In this document: one piece after another, positions 32,106 to 41,573 of the stretch | Position numbering within the stretch: position 1 is the first letter of the stretch | How the letters are laid out: the number at the start of each line of letters is the position of its first letter | Source: Ignavibacteriota bacterium | Lineage (GTDB): Bacteria > Bacteroidota > Ignavibacteria > Tepidaquicellales > Tepidaquicellaceae | Direction: 5' to 3' | Length of the DNA: 64,000 nt | NCBI GenBank assembly: GCA_016218085.1 | Contig: JACREY010000005.1 | Span: forward strand, 1-64,000 | Notes under the pieces: generated by a model | What the model was told of the DNA's origin: nothing | The model's input: only the letters and a program-made list of their open reading frames with translations | Databases searched by the model: none | Position numbers and translations under genes: made by a program

Positions 32106-32804
32106 CTGGAAAAAGTTGACACAATAATAATTTCCGATGTACATCTTGGTTCGGAAGTTGCCCGCCCCAGGCAGATTCTGGAAATGCTAACTCAATATAC
32201 ATTTGACCGTTTAATTCTTCTCGGAGATATTTTCGATAATCTGAATTTCGCAAGACTCAAGAAGAATCACTGGAACCTTCTTTCATACATCCGAAAGCTA
32301 TCGAATCCGAAAAGAAATACAGAAGTAATATGGGTGGAGGGAAACCACGATGACGGTCTTGCCGAAATAATGTCGCATTTAATTGGAATAGATGTATACA
32401 AAGAGTATGCATGGAGCACAAACGGCAAAAAATATCTTGCAATCCACGGACATCAGTTCGACAGGTTTCTGAACGAGAATTTTATCATCAGTGCGATTGC
32501 ATCTTTTATTTACGACAGGATTCAGAGATGGGGGAATGAAAAGCAAACCGTTGCAAGGTTCCTGAAGAATAAAAGCAAGGGCTGGCTAAGGCTTGCAAAA
32601 AAAGTTGCAGACGGAGCCGTGGAATACGGAAGACACAGAAATGCAGACATAGTGATTTGCGGACACACTCACAAAGCTGATATGTATGAATATCCGGAAA
32701 AGAATATGGTTTATTATAATTCAGGGTGCTGGACAGACCTGCCTTCCTCATATATTCTGATATATGAAGGAGGAAAAACGGAAATAAAATATTTCGATAA
32801 ATAA
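32106..32804 (+). CDS. Calcineurin-like metallophosphoesterase (LpxH-like), unusual start
   Basis: The frame shows DTIIISDVHLGS from 32118, the first metal-binding DxH motif. The others follow: LLGDIFDNL (GDxxD), VEGNHDD (GNHD), IHGHQFD and CGHTHKAD (GHxH). This is the complete set of a UDP-2,3-diacylglucosamine hydrolase-like phosphoesterase of about 232 residues. The first ATG in frame (32184) would remove the first motif, and no ATG, GTG or TTG exists between that and the upstream stop at 32079. CTG 32106 is the best placed candidate, with no Shine-Dalgarno. A non-AUG start, a sequence error or a recently damaged start are all possible. Divergent from the sugar operon. Confidence 0.75.
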   Translation: MEKVDTIIISDVHLGSEVARPRQILEMLTQYTFDRLILLGDIFDNLNFARLKKNHWNLLSYIRKLSNPKRNTEVIWVEGNHDDGLAEIMSHLIGIDVYKEYAWSTNGKKYLAIHGHQFDRFLNENFIISAIASFIYDRIQRWGNEKQTVARFLKNKSKGWLRLAKKVADGAVEYGRHRNADIVICGHTHKADMYEYPEKNMVYYNSGCWTDLPSSYILIYEGGKTEIKYFDK

Positions 32805-32806
32805 TT

Positions 32807-34507
32807 TTATTTTATCAATATCATTTTCTTAGTATCTGAAAATCTTGCATTTGCAGAATTCACTTCAATTCTATAAAAATATACCCCCCCTGCTAATTTA
32901 AATTCGGGCTTAAATTCGATTTGATAAATTCCTGCATTCAGAAATTCATTTACAAGTACAGCCGTTTCCCTGCCGAGCATATCAAACACTTTTAATATTG
33001 TAAATCCGGAACAGTTCAGTTCAAACTTTAAACTACTTGCAGGATTAAACGGATTCGGGTAGTTCTGATGCAATTTGAATTCCGACGGGGTATTTTGAGA
33101 TAATATCTGTATCCCGTTTGAAAGAGTGTTTTTAAAAACGTAATTGCCGATAGCAGTATTGTCCCAGTTAGTCACTGCAAAATCGATTTTACGAGAGGCG
33201 ATATACTTTACCGAAACCTGCACGGAAACGGCGGGAGCATTTTTAAAACTAATCCATCCGTTTTCGAGACTGAAGCAGTAATCGCTTGCGGGAACTGTGT
33301 TCGTTCCGAATTTTGCCCACAGGATTCTGTTAAGGGAATTTTTCTGAAGATAGAAAAGTTTTTTACTTCCGTTCCCTGTAAAGTTTGTTGTAAGTGTATC
33401 GAGTCCGTCATTATTATAATCGATGAATTTTATTGCTTCCACCACACTGCTTGTGGAGGAAGTCCACTGCGGTGTTGTCTGGAATGTTCCGTTCTGGTTT
33501 TTATAAACATAGCAGGGTTTCCACCATCCTCCGCTGATTAAATCTTTCCATCCGTCTGCATCCACATCTGCAAGGGCGATTCCAGAGCCGTAGCCGGAGA
33601 AAGCAGATGACCAGAAAGGAGTGGAATTAAAAGTAGAGCCTGTATTCAGGTAAATCTTGAATTTTCCTGTTCCTCCGAGCTGGTTATTATCAGAAACGGC
33701 GAGGTCTGTATTTCCGTCATTATTTACATCGGCGAGGAAAAGAGAATTCGAATAAATGCTTGCATCACCGGAAGTCCAGTAAGGCAAATGTCCTATTGAA
33801 TCACCATAATTCAGGTAAGCTATTGAAGGAGCGCGCTCGCAGGCAAATATCAAATCAAGTTTACCGTCGTTATTTATATCAGCCCATTCCACGTCCATTC
33901 CGTAAGTCAGGTTAGTGCTTTTCCAGTAGGGGAGAGTCTGCATTACACCGTTTACATTTTTATAAATTCTCATTTTATCGGAATACTGGTCATAGCTTTC
34001 ACCACAGGCAACAGCGAGGTCGAGATAGCCGTCGTTATCCGCATCACCCAGAGCGCAGCTAAATGTGTACATGGAATCTGCTGAAACCCAGGCAGGGGAT
34101 GTGCCGGGAGTGCCTCCATTATTCATATAAATTTTCACTTTTCCTTTTGTGCCGAAGCCAGTCGGGCCGAGATAAACCGAAACAGCGATATCGGGATATC
34201 CGTCGTTATTGATATCTCCTGCGGATAAATGTCCGTGATAGTCTATATCGGATGATTCCCATCCCGGAGTCGCCGAGAGTGTTCCGTTATTATTAAAGTA
34301 AATTGTAACTTTTTGTCTTGCCATGTCATTTCCGTTTGAAACGACCAGGTCCATCCACCCGTCGGCATTGATATCCGCCCATGCGCAGCCTGTCGAATAT
34401 TTCGGAAAATTGGTTGAAATCCAGGTTGGGGAAGTGTTATAAGGTATCTGGGCAAAGCTAAAGCCGACGAATAAAAAATTCATCAGAATGAAATTCAGGT
34501 ATTTCAT
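32807..34507 (-). CDS. FG-GAP/VCBS-repeat T9SS cargo protein
   Basis: 566 residues from ATG 34507, which opens a normal signal peptide (MKYLNFILMNFLFVGFSFAQ); an upstream ATG at 34555 would bury it. Six or seven repeats of about 55 residues contain D.N.DG..DL.V (for example WADINADGWMDLVVSNG, GDINNDGYPDIAVS, ADVNNDGNTDLAVSD), the calcium-binding loop of FG-GAP/VCBS integrin-like propellers. The sorting domain is FKLHQNYPNPFNPASSLKF ... RFSDTKKMILIK. Probably a calcium-stabilised surface propeller. Its stop lies two bases from the convergent phosphoesterase stop. The last 40 bases are close to those of the NeuB-type gene. Confidence 0.9.
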   Translation of the reverse strand: MKYLNFILMNFLFVGFSFAQIPYNTSPTWISTNFPKYSTGCAWADINADGWMDLVVSNGNDMARQKVTIYFNNNGTLSATPGWESSDIDYHGHLSAGDINNDGYPDIAVSVYLGPTGFGTKGKVKIYMNNGGTPGTSPAWVSADSMYTFSCALGDADNDGYLDLAVACGESYDQYSDKMRIYKNVNGVMQTLPYWKSTNLTYGMDVEWADINNDGKLDLIFACERAPSIAYLNYGDSIGHLPYWTSGDASIYSNSLFLADVNNDGNTDLAVSDNNQLGGTGKFKIYLNTGSTFNSTPFWSSAFSGYGSGIALADVDADGWKDLISGGWWKPCYVYKNQNGTFQTTPQWTSSTSSVVEAIKFIDYNNDGLDTLTTNFTGNGSKKLFYLQKNSLNRILWAKFGTNTVPASDYCFSLENGWISFKNAPAVSVQVSVKYIASRKIDFAVTNWDNTAIGNYVFKNTLSNGIQILSQNTPSEFKLHQNYPNPFNPASSLKFELNCSGFTILKVFDMLGRETAVLVNEFLNAGIYQIEFKPEFKLAGGVYFYRIEVNSANARFSDTKKMILIK

Positions 34508-34599
34508 AAGCTTTTTTTTAAAAGATAATGCAAAAAGAAAAGATATGTAATTCAAATTTTCCGGAATAATTTTCTGATTAAGTATAATCAGAAGTAAAA

Positions 34600-35844
34600 T
34601 TATTTCAGCAGTGTCATTTTTTTTGTGTCGGTAAATCTGCTTTCGGGGGAATTCACTTCTATTTTGTAAAGATATATTCCGCTTGGTAATTGTGTGGCGG
34701 CATAAAACTTTGTTTCATAACTTCCGGCTTTCATTTCTTCGCTGATGAGTGTGCTGATTTCCCTGCCGAGCAAGTCAAACACTTTTAAAGTAGTAAAGCC
34801 GTTTTCGGGAATCCTGAACCTGATGACAGTCGAAGGATTGAAAGGATTCGGAAAATTCTGCGACAGAGAATATTTATCGGGCAATATATCGCTTATGCTT
34901 CTGACGGGTACAATTTCATTAATTTCAATAGACCAGGACATAAGAGTTTCAAGTCCGACGTGAAGCTGGGATGAAATTGCAAAACACAAAGCTTTTGGAT
35001 TTTCGGGAAGTCCGGCATTTCTGGGATACCAGGAATCGCCGTTGTTTGCAGAGACATATACTCCGTTATCTGTTCCCGCTACGAGCCTGTTGTTAAGAGC
35101 AGCAAATGCGTTGACGGACAGGTTTCCTAGTCCGTTATTTTTCTGGGTCCAGTACTGTCCGTTATCTGAAAGCAAGAAGACTCCGCCTCCCACAGTACCT
35201 GCGAACATTTTTGAATTGTGAAAACATATATAGCGGACATTGCTGCTTGTAAGGCCTGTATTGACCGGAATCCACTGCACTCCGTAATTTGTAGTTTTAT
35301 AAATTCCTGCTCCGTCTGTAGCGGCATAGACATCATTTCCGTTTGCAAAGAGATATACTTTTCCGACCTGGTTTGCGGGTAGATTAGAAGTCCTGTTAGT
35401 CCAGGTTTTTCCTGTATCCTGCGAAACCCATACTTCCCTTTTTGTTCTTCCTGCAAAAATATAGTTTCCGCAGGTTGTAATGCTGTTAACAGGGGAATTT
35501 ACCGGTATATTGTTTGTAATTTTTACGAAGTGGGGCGGGTCAGTTACGGTTGAAATGTAAATGTTGCCCATCTCAGAGCCGGCAATTACGTATTTTCCAA
35601 AGAAGCATACACTGTTAAATACACCATCCGTAATATTGGGAGTGCCGTTCATCCAGTGCGAGTTTTCGTAAACGGAATAGAATACGCCGTAATCGGTAGC
35701 GGCATACCACATTGAGTCACGGACAATTATGCAGGGAAGTTTGCTGTCATAAGGCAGCCCGCATGCATTCACGACCCAGTCCGTTTTCCCCGTTGATAAA
35801 AACAGTGTCAAAAATAATAAAAATGAGAGTATGCTTTTCTTCAT
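34600..35844 (-). CDS. Beta-propeller T9SS cargo protein (sialidase/WD40-like)
   Basis: 414 residues with a signal peptide (MKKSILSFLLFLTLFLSTGKT). Blades with the pattern ..N.VYAATDGAGIYKTTNYG.QW.......L.S..V (residues ~40-310) are related to the two-component regulator/YCF48 propellers and repeat about every 40-45 residues. The sorting domain is KYSLSQNFPNPFNPSTVIRF ... FTDTKKMTLLK, with QNFPNPF in place of the usual QNYPNPF. No active-site residues were recognised. 93 bases separate it from the FG-GAP gene downstream, so they may be cotranscribed. Confidence 0.85.
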   Translation of the reverse strand: MKKSILSFLLFLTLFLSTGKTDWVVNACGLPYDSKLPCIIVRDSMWYAATDYGVFYSVYENSHWMNGTPNITDGVFNSVCFFGKYVIAGSEMGNIYISTVTDPPHFVKITNNIPVNSPVNSITTCGNYIFAGRTKREVWVSQDTGKTWTNRTSNLPANQVGKVYLFANGNDVYAATDGAGIYKTTNYGVQWIPVNTGLTSSNVRYICFHNSKMFAGTVGGGVFLLSDNGQYWTQKNNGLGNLSVNAFAALNNRLVAGTDNGVYVSANNGDSWYPRNAGLPENPKALCFAISSQLHVGLETLMSWSIEINEIVPVRSISDILPDKYSLSQNFPNPFNPSTVIRFRIPENGFTTLKVFDLLGREISTLISEEMKAGSYETKFYAATQLPSGIYLYKIEVNSPESRFTDTKKMTLLK

Positions 35845-35925
35845 TACCTATTACAAAATTTTGTAATAATAGTCTTATTTGATGAATTTCACAAGACCTT
35901 TTTGAGAATAAATTAAGTAAGGATT

Positions 35926-37572
35926 TTAATTTCCTGTTATTTCTTTAATTGGTTTGCCCGTACAGCCTGACGGAAAGCCAATATTCAGCAGTACTGAAAG
36001 TGTTGGGGCTATATCTGCCTGGCTTACGGGATTATTTGTTTCGCCTTTTTTTATACCGCAGCCGTACCAGATGAGTGGTATATGAATGTCATAATCGTAG
36101 GGTCCGCCGTGTTCAGCTCCTTTTATCCTGTCTTCCACCCAGTATTTTTTGAAATTGACGAAAACATCTCCGCATCTTTTTTCATAAAATCCGTTTTTAA
36201 AAAAGCGAAAATAATATTCATCCGAATTCTTATTCATTAAATCATATTTCGTGCATACGTTTTCGACACCAGCTACATTATTTTTTATATAATCTGCGGT
36301 ATATTCGGTTATTTCATTCAGGTTAAGTTTATTTTGCTCAATCAGTTTGTAATCCAGGGTAATCTGCTGGTTAAAAAAATGATAAGCAAGATTTTTAACT
36401 TTATATTTCCTTTCGAGGCTCACATTCACAGAATCGAGGATTGCTTTGGTATAGAAGACTCCGGAAGGAATTCCTTTACTGTTAAGGTATCCCGGATTAC
36501 CGCAGACTCCGTGGTCGGCGGTGAGGAAGACGAGGTAATTATCTTGACCGGTGAAATTGTCAAGATACCGAAGCAGGTCTTCTATGTCCCTGTCAACCCT
36601 GAGATAAGTATCTTCGACTTCAATGGAATTTGGTCCGAATTTGTGTCCGACGTAATCAGTTGACGAGAAACTAACGCAGAGGAAATCTGTTGCCTCGTTT
36701 CTTCCGAGATTTTCATTTGTAATTGCATCAATTGCAAAATCCTTTGTTATTGAATTTCCGAAAGGTGTGGACCTTAGAAGGTTTTTGTTTTTATTAATAA
36801 GTTCGGGGAGATTGTGAGGAAAAACAGGTTTATCCTCTCCCCTGAAAATATCTTCATACGGGTTATCATCTTCCGTGCTTTCGGTATACTGCTCAATCGG
36901 CAGCAGGGTTTTCCATTCGCTGCTTAGATAAAAATCGGGCAGATATTTTCCGTTGAACTTCTCCACCCATTCGGGAAGTTTGTTCATATAGTAAGTGCTT
37001 GTTACAAAGTTCTTGCTTGAAGGGTCAAACCAGTAAGCCGTTCCCAGATGTCCGGCGGGGAAAATAGCGCCCCGGTCTTTAAGGGCTATACCGATAACTT
37101 TAGAGTTTTTATTTTTTTTCACAAGCTCATCGGTAATCGTGGAAGTAAGCATTGAACGGGGAGACATTTTTCCGTCGTCGGAAAAACTTCCGACTGTATG
37201 GCAGGAATCATCGTCCGCGCAATATACAATTTTATTTTTTTCCCTGTCATACCAGTCGTTTGCGCAGATTCCGTTTACAGACGGAATTGCACCCGTATAA
37301 ATGCACGCATGTCCAACTGCTGTATAGGACGGAAAATGTTCAAGCCCGGTATTCCTGCAGAAATATCCCTGATTGATTAATCTTTTGAATCCTCCGTCAG
37401 AAAATTTATCCCAGTATCTCGGAATAAATTCATAAGTCATCTGGTCAATAACAATTCCGACAACAAGTTTTGGCTCTTTCTTCTTTCCGGGTATAAACTG
37501 TAGCGAGAGGAAAAGAGCAAGGAAAAGCGGGAGGAAAACTAATGTAAATTTTGCAAATCCGGTATTTTTCAT
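35926..37572 (-). CDS. PafA-like alkaline phosphatase (nucleotide pyrophosphatase/phosphodiesterase superfamily)
   Basis: About 548 residues from ATG 37572 (MKNTGFAKF..., signal peptide), six codons inside the longest frame. VVGIVIDQMTYEFIPRYW supplies the first metal Asp. HFPSYTAVGHACIYTG has the catalytic Thr of PafA-type enzymes. STDYVGHKFG (Asp and His ligands), LVFLTADHGVCGN (Asp-His) and GAEHGGPYDYDIHIPLIWYG (His) complete a two-zinc site. Such periplasmic monoesterases release phosphate from organic esters. Divergent from the aryl-sulfotransferase-like gene. No T9SS tail. Confidence 0.88.
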   Translation of the reverse strand: MKNTGFAKFTLVFLPLFLALFLSLQFIPGKKKEPKLVVGIVIDQMTYEFIPRYWDKFSDGGFKRLINQGYFCRNTGLEHFPSYTAVGHACIYTGAIPSVNGICANDWYDREKNKIVYCADDDSCHTVGSFSDDGKMSPRSMLTSTITDELVKKNKNSKVIGIALKDRGAIFPAGHLGTAYWFDPSSKNFVTSTYYMNKLPEWVEKFNGKYLPDFYLSSEWKTLLPIEQYTESTEDDNPYEDIFRGEDKPVFPHNLPELINKNKNLLRSTPFGNSITKDFAIDAITNENLGRNEATDFLCVSFSSTDYVGHKFGPNSIEVEDTYLRVDRDIEDLLRYLDNFTGQDNYLVFLTADHGVCGNPGYLNSKGIPSGVFYTKAILDSVNVSLERKYKVKNLAYHFFNQQITLDYKLIEQNKLNLNEITEYTADYIKNNVAGVENVCTKYDLMNKNSDEYYFRFFKNGFYEKRCGDVFVNFKKYWVEDRIKGAEHGGPYDYDIHIPLIWYGCGIKKGETNNPVSQADIAPTLSVLLNIGFPSGCTGKPIKEITGN

Positions 37573-37765
37573 TTTATACATATAACGCAATATAATACGT
37601 TTTAGTTAAATAATTATAAATATAAAGCAAAATAATTATCGTAATAAATAGTTACAATTCGTTACATAAATTTACAGGTTAATGACAATCCTCAGGTTTA
37701 AAATAATTATTTTGCATATAGTTAGAAGTGATAAAATATTTACTAATTTATACTCCTCTTTGCTG

Positions 37766-39541
37766 ATGAAAAAACCTTCACTAAAAGTATTTATTGTATT
37801 TCTGCTTTTGTTTCCGTTGAGTGATCTGATTTTTGCCGATATTGTTCAGTACATATCACCTTTACCGGATTCTAAATACAACAATGAAAAGACGAACATA
37901 ATTCTTGGTTATACCGTAAAGTTGACACCGGCAATGCTGAAAAAAAGTTCTATAAGGGTTACGGGTTCATCAAGCGGAGTTCACACAGGTACTCTTTCTA
38001 CAGCAGAGAAGAATTACAGGCTGATATTTACGCCGGATATGCCTTTTACCTTGGGAGAAAAAGTAACCGTATCCGGAATTAAAGACACAGATGATTTTTC
38101 TTTTTATATTAGAAACGAAAAGGTGATTTTGCCGGATAATTACAGCTTCGAATATTTTTCGCGAAATTCATCAAAAAACATGCCTTTTCACAGGGATTTT
38201 TTGATAAGACCGGACTCTCTTCCCGCTTTTACGATTTTTAATTCGGGTAATACTGCAAGCGGGTATTTATTCTTTTCGAATTTCCAGCAGTCTTATTCGA
38301 ATGGTAATTTTTTAATGATGCTCAATAACAACGGGTCGCCATATTGGGCTAAGCGCCTTTTTGCAAACGGATACGATTTCAAAAAGCAGAATAATAATCT
38401 GTTGACATATTATGAAGAAATGAAGCATTTTTATTATGGACTTGATTTAAATTATAATATAGTGGATAGTTTTTACTGCGGAAACGGCTATTCAACAGAT
38501 CTTCACGAATTACTTGTAATGCCTGACGGAAGCGCCTGGCTTATGAGTTATGACCCACTTTATATTGATATGAGCGGTCTGGTTCCCGGAGGAAAAACAA
38601 ACGCACTAGTTACCGGTTTGATAATTCAGAAAATCAACGCATCAAAAACTGTGGTTTTTCAGTGGAGAAGCTGGGATTATTTTCAGATCACCGATGCAAC
38701 TCACGAAGACCTGACATCTTTCAGTATTGATTATGTTCACGGCAATTCAATTGAAGAAGATAATGACGGAAATATTATTATTTCAAGCAGGCATATGGAT
38801 GAAATCACAAAAATTAATTCATCAACAGGTGAAATAATCTGGAGATTTGGCGGAAAAAACAATCAGTTTCTTTGTGATAATGATACAATCGGTTTTTCAC
38901 ACCAGCATTTTGTCAGGAGACTTACCAACGGAAACATAATGCTTTTCGATAACGGTAATTATCATTCCCCTCCCTTTTCAAGAGCTATTGAATATAAAAT
39001 AGATGAAGAAACAAAATGGGCACACGTAGATTGGCAGTACAGGCACACGCCGAATATTTATGCATTTGCAATGGGAAGCGCGCAGAGATTAAGCAACGGA
39101 AATACACTGATTGGCTGGGGCTCTGCATCAACAACCTTAACCGAAGTAAATCCTGCCGGTCAGGTTGTATATGAATTGTCACTGCCGGCGGGACAAATGT
39201 CTTACAGAGCATACAGGGATGTTTGGGGAAATCTTACGGGATTTCCTTCCGCTCAGGTTACAGAGGATTTCAAGTTATACCAAAATTATCCGAATCCGTT
39301 TAACCCTTCTACAAATATCAAGTATAGTTTATCAAAAAACACAAACGTTACTTTAAAAGTGTTTGACATGCTGGGCAGAGAAGTGGCCACCCTTGTAAAC
39401 GAATTCCAGAAAGCAGGCATTTACGAAAAACAGTTTACCGCAGGAAAGAATTCTGCTAATGCAATATCAAGCGGAATATATTATTTCAAATTGCAGGCAG
39501 GTGATTTTACAGAAGTTAAAAAAATGGTTCTTTTAAAATAA
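37766..39541 (+). CDS. Aryl-sulfate sulfotransferase-like T9SS cargo protein
   Basis: 591 residues from ATG 37766 (MKKPSLKVFIVFLLLFPLSDLIFA, signal peptide); the ATG at 37682 would add 28 residues without a role. After a bacterial Ig-like N-terminal domain (~25-110), residues ~140-500 carry the arylsulfotransferase propeller: HELLVMPDGSAWLMSYD, DYVHGNSIEEDNDGNIIISSRHMDEITKINSSTGEIIWRFGG, SHQHFVRRLTNGNIMLFDNG. Several His in SRHM, SHQH and STDLHE match conserved positions of that family, including the likely catalytic His. Sorting domain FKLYQNYPNPFNPSTNIKY ... VKKMVLLK. It could move sulfate between phenols outside the cell, or be a non-enzymatic relative. Confidence 0.8.
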   Translation: MKKPSLKVFIVFLLLFPLSDLIFADIVQYISPLPDSKYNNEKTNIILGYTVKLTPAMLKKSSIRVTGSSSGVHTGTLSTAEKNYRLIFTPDMPFTLGEKVTVSGIKDTDDFSFYIRNEKVILPDNYSFEYFSRNSSKNMPFHRDFLIRPDSLPAFTIFNSGNTASGYLFFSNFQQSYSNGNFLMMLNNNGSPYWAKRLFANGYDFKKQNNNLLTYYEEMKHFYYGLDLNYNIVDSFYCGNGYSTDLHELLVMPDGSAWLMSYDPLYIDMSGLVPGGKTNALVTGLIIQKINASKTVVFQWRSWDYFQITDATHEDLTSFSIDYVHGNSIEEDNDGNIIISSRHMDEITKINSSTGEIIWRFGGKNNQFLCDNDTIGFSHQHFVRRLTNGNIMLFDNGNYHSPPFSRAIEYKIDEETKWAHVDWQYRHTPNIYAFAMGSAQRLSNGNTLIGWGSASTTLTEVNPAGQVVYELSLPAGQMSYRAYRDVWGNLTGFPSAQVTEDFKLYQNYPNPFNPSTNIKYSLSKNTNVTLKVFDMLGREVATLVNEFQKAGIYEKQFTAGKNSANAISSGIYYFKLQAGDFTEVKKMVLLK

Positions 39542-39577
39542 ACCATCATATTAATAAACGTTTTAACTGATTAGATA

Positions 39578-39660
39578 AAATACATCCCCCTTTTCCGAAA
39601 AAAGACAGGAAAAAGGAATGAACTAAGGTGAAGGGGGGTATTTATATAAGAACTTTTCTC
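39578..39660 (+). other. Structured leader/intergenic hairpin region
   Basis: TACATCCCCCTT (39577-39588) can pair with AAGGGGGGTA (39632-39641) around a region with its own TTCC/GGAA helix. A terminator follows at 39666. The arrangement could be a two-stage transcript end for the sulfotransferase-like gene, or an attenuated leader for the PQQ/PKD gene at 39809. No known riboswitch class is recognised. Confidence 0.35.
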
Positions 39661-39665
39661 ATGTT

Positions 39666-39720
39666 AGGCTCTCAGGAACAAAATTCGGTTTTAAAAAAGG
39701 TGTTCCGGGAGCCTTTTTTA
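39666..39720 (+). terminator. Intrinsic terminator
   Basis: AGGCTC-TCA-GGAACA pairs with TGTTCC-GG-GAGCCT, with an internal mismatch loop, followed by TTTTTTA. It lies 125 bases after the sulfotransferase-like gene and 89 bases before the next gene. Confidence 0.82.
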
Positions 39721-39808
39721 TTTCATTGCAATACAACTCCTTTACCTGAAATAATATTAAGTTTTTTAATTTCGATTTTTTATTTATTTTCTAAAAAAGA
39801 AGATAAAG

Positions 39809-41533
39809 ATGATAAAAATTTTTACATCAATATTTTTATTGTTTTCAGTTTTGCTGAATGCGCAGAACTGGTATACATTTGCCGGCAGCAATCAGAAAAA
39901 CGGACTGACAAAGCTTACAGGTCCTTCAAGCGTGTCATCACAGTACTGGTCGGTGGCCAGTTCCAATAATACTGTTTGGGGAAATGCTGTTTATACTTTC
40001 GGCGATAAATTTGTTACATCAAGAGTGATTTTATCTCCTTACATGGGCAAGGTTGAATTAAGAAGCCTGGTTACGGGAAGTTTAATCTGGGAGAAAACAG
40101 TTTCCGACACAGCAAGAATGTATGCTGTGGGGTTTACCGAAGATGCAGTTTATGCCTGCGATTATAAGGTCGGGAGATTATATGCATTAACGGTAGACAG
40201 CGGGAACGTAAAATGGAGCATTGCTTCTGATATGTTTCCGGGAAACACCGGTATCTGTTTCGCGCCTGACGGTGACCCGATAATTTTCGGGAAAAGACTC
40301 GATAGAAAAACGGGCGTACCGAAATGGAGTAACAATTATATTATTCCGGTTGGTCCGGACGGCGGATTTGTAGTTTATGGTAATACATATTATCACTGGA
40401 CCGGCTCGATTGTAACGCCGAAGAAACTTATTGCAATTGATATAAATTCCGGTTCAACAAAATACATGTCCGATGCTCTGCCCGGAGACGGTGACCAGGA
40501 AAATGATTTAGTTATTGGGCCGGACGGCACAATATACATTTCCCGGGACGGAGGAGCCCTTCACGCATTTACCGATAACGGCTCTGGGTTTACACAAAAA
40601 TGGACTCTTTCTCCTGCCGTGCTCGTAAAATCTTTCGGACCGGATAATGTTATTTACTGCGCAAATGTAAATTACGGCTCGACAAACGGAAAGCTTATGA
40701 GGGTGAATGGTACTTCGGGAACGGTAATCGATTCGGTTTCATCGAGCATACCGGGAGTATATGTTACTGTTGGATATGATTCAACGGTTTATGTAAGTAC
40801 GGGTGAAGCCGCAAACGGAAGATATTTTGCTTTCAGTCCGGACCTGCAGACAACAAAATGGCAGCTGTCTGTGCCGTATAATTATTACACTGGATGTCCA
40901 CTGGGGAAAGAAGGTGTGTTTGTGTCGGCAGGTTCCGGAACCCAGATAACGGCTTACAAGCCGGGCATAACGAGGAAGCCCGTTGCCGATTTCCGTTCGA
41001 GCGGAAGGGATATTTCAACTGCTCAATCCATCAGCTTCTATGACCAGTCTTCATATCTGCCGACTTCCTGGAACTGGACTTTCACGGGCGGCACGCCTTC
41101 AACTTCAACCGTACAGAATCCGGCAGGCATTACATACAGTTCTCCGGGAATATACGAAGTGAAGCTGGTTGCGGCTAATTCATTTGGTTCGGATACAATT
41201 GTAAAAACTCAGTATGTATTTGTAGCACAGTCTTCAGGAATCAGCGGAACGGAACAGCTTCCGGATAAATTTATTTTGTGCCAGAATTATCCAAACCCGT
41301 TCAATCCGAATACGACAATAAAATTCAGCATTCCCGGAAACGGTTTGGTATCTCTTTTTGTTTATGATGTAACGGGCAAAAAGGTTTCGGGAATACTGAA
41401 TAATGTGAAATATAGTTCAGGAAGTCACTCTGCTGTCTTCAGCAGCGAAAATATTCCTTCGGGAATTTATTTTTACTCTTTGTATTTTGACGGGATAATT
41501 GTAGATACAAAAAAAATGATAGTTATAAAGTAA
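39809..41533 (+). CDS. PQQ-like propeller plus PKD domain, T9SS cargo
   Basis: 574 residues with a signal peptide (MIKIFTSIFLLFSVLLNAQ). Residues ~20-390 have PQQ-enzyme-type repeats such as RLYALTVDSGNVKWSIAS, GTIYISRDGGALHAF and GKLMRVNGTSGTVIDS, the strands of an eight-bladed or similar propeller. A PKD domain follows (~391-475: VADFRSSGRDISTAQSISFYDQSSYLPTSWNWTFTGG....YEVKLVAANSFG). Sorting domain FILCQNYPNPFNPNTTIKF ... TKKMIVIK. No catalytic quinoprotein residues or haem motif was noticed, so it is probably a binding or structural surface protein. Confidence 0.87.
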   Translation: MIKIFTSIFLLFSVLLNAQNWYTFAGSNQKNGLTKLTGPSSVSSQYWSVASSNNTVWGNAVYTFGDKFVTSRVILSPYMGKVELRSLVTGSLIWEKTVSDTARMYAVGFTEDAVYACDYKVGRLYALTVDSGNVKWSIASDMFPGNTGICFAPDGDPIIFGKRLDRKTGVPKWSNNYIIPVGPDGGFVVYGNTYYHWTGSIVTPKKLIAIDINSGSTKYMSDALPGDGDQENDLVIGPDGTIYISRDGGALHAFTDNGSGFTQKWTLSPAVLVKSFGPDNVIYCANVNYGSTNGKLMRVNGTSGTVIDSVSSSIPGVYVTVGYDSTVYVSTGEAANGRYFAFSPDLQTTKWQLSVPYNYYTGCPLGKEGVFVSAGSGTQITAYKPGITRKPVADFRSSGRDISTAQSISFYDQSSYLPTSWNWTFTGGTPSTSTVQNPAGITYSSPGIYEVKLVAANSFGSDTIVKTQYVFVAQSSGISGTEQLPDKFILCQNYPNPFNPNTTIKFSIPGNGLVSLFVYDVTGKKVSGILNNVKYSSGSHSAVFSSENIPSGIYFYSLYFDGIIVDTKKMIVIK

Positions 41534-41573
41534 TAAATGAAAGTTAATTAAGATTATTAATCAAACAAAATCT

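Noticed and set aside
39628-39969. 113-codon open frame before and overlapping the PQQ/PKD gene
   Set aside because: It runs through a terminator hairpin, starts with no ribosome site, and its second half is a different frame of the real gene at 39809.
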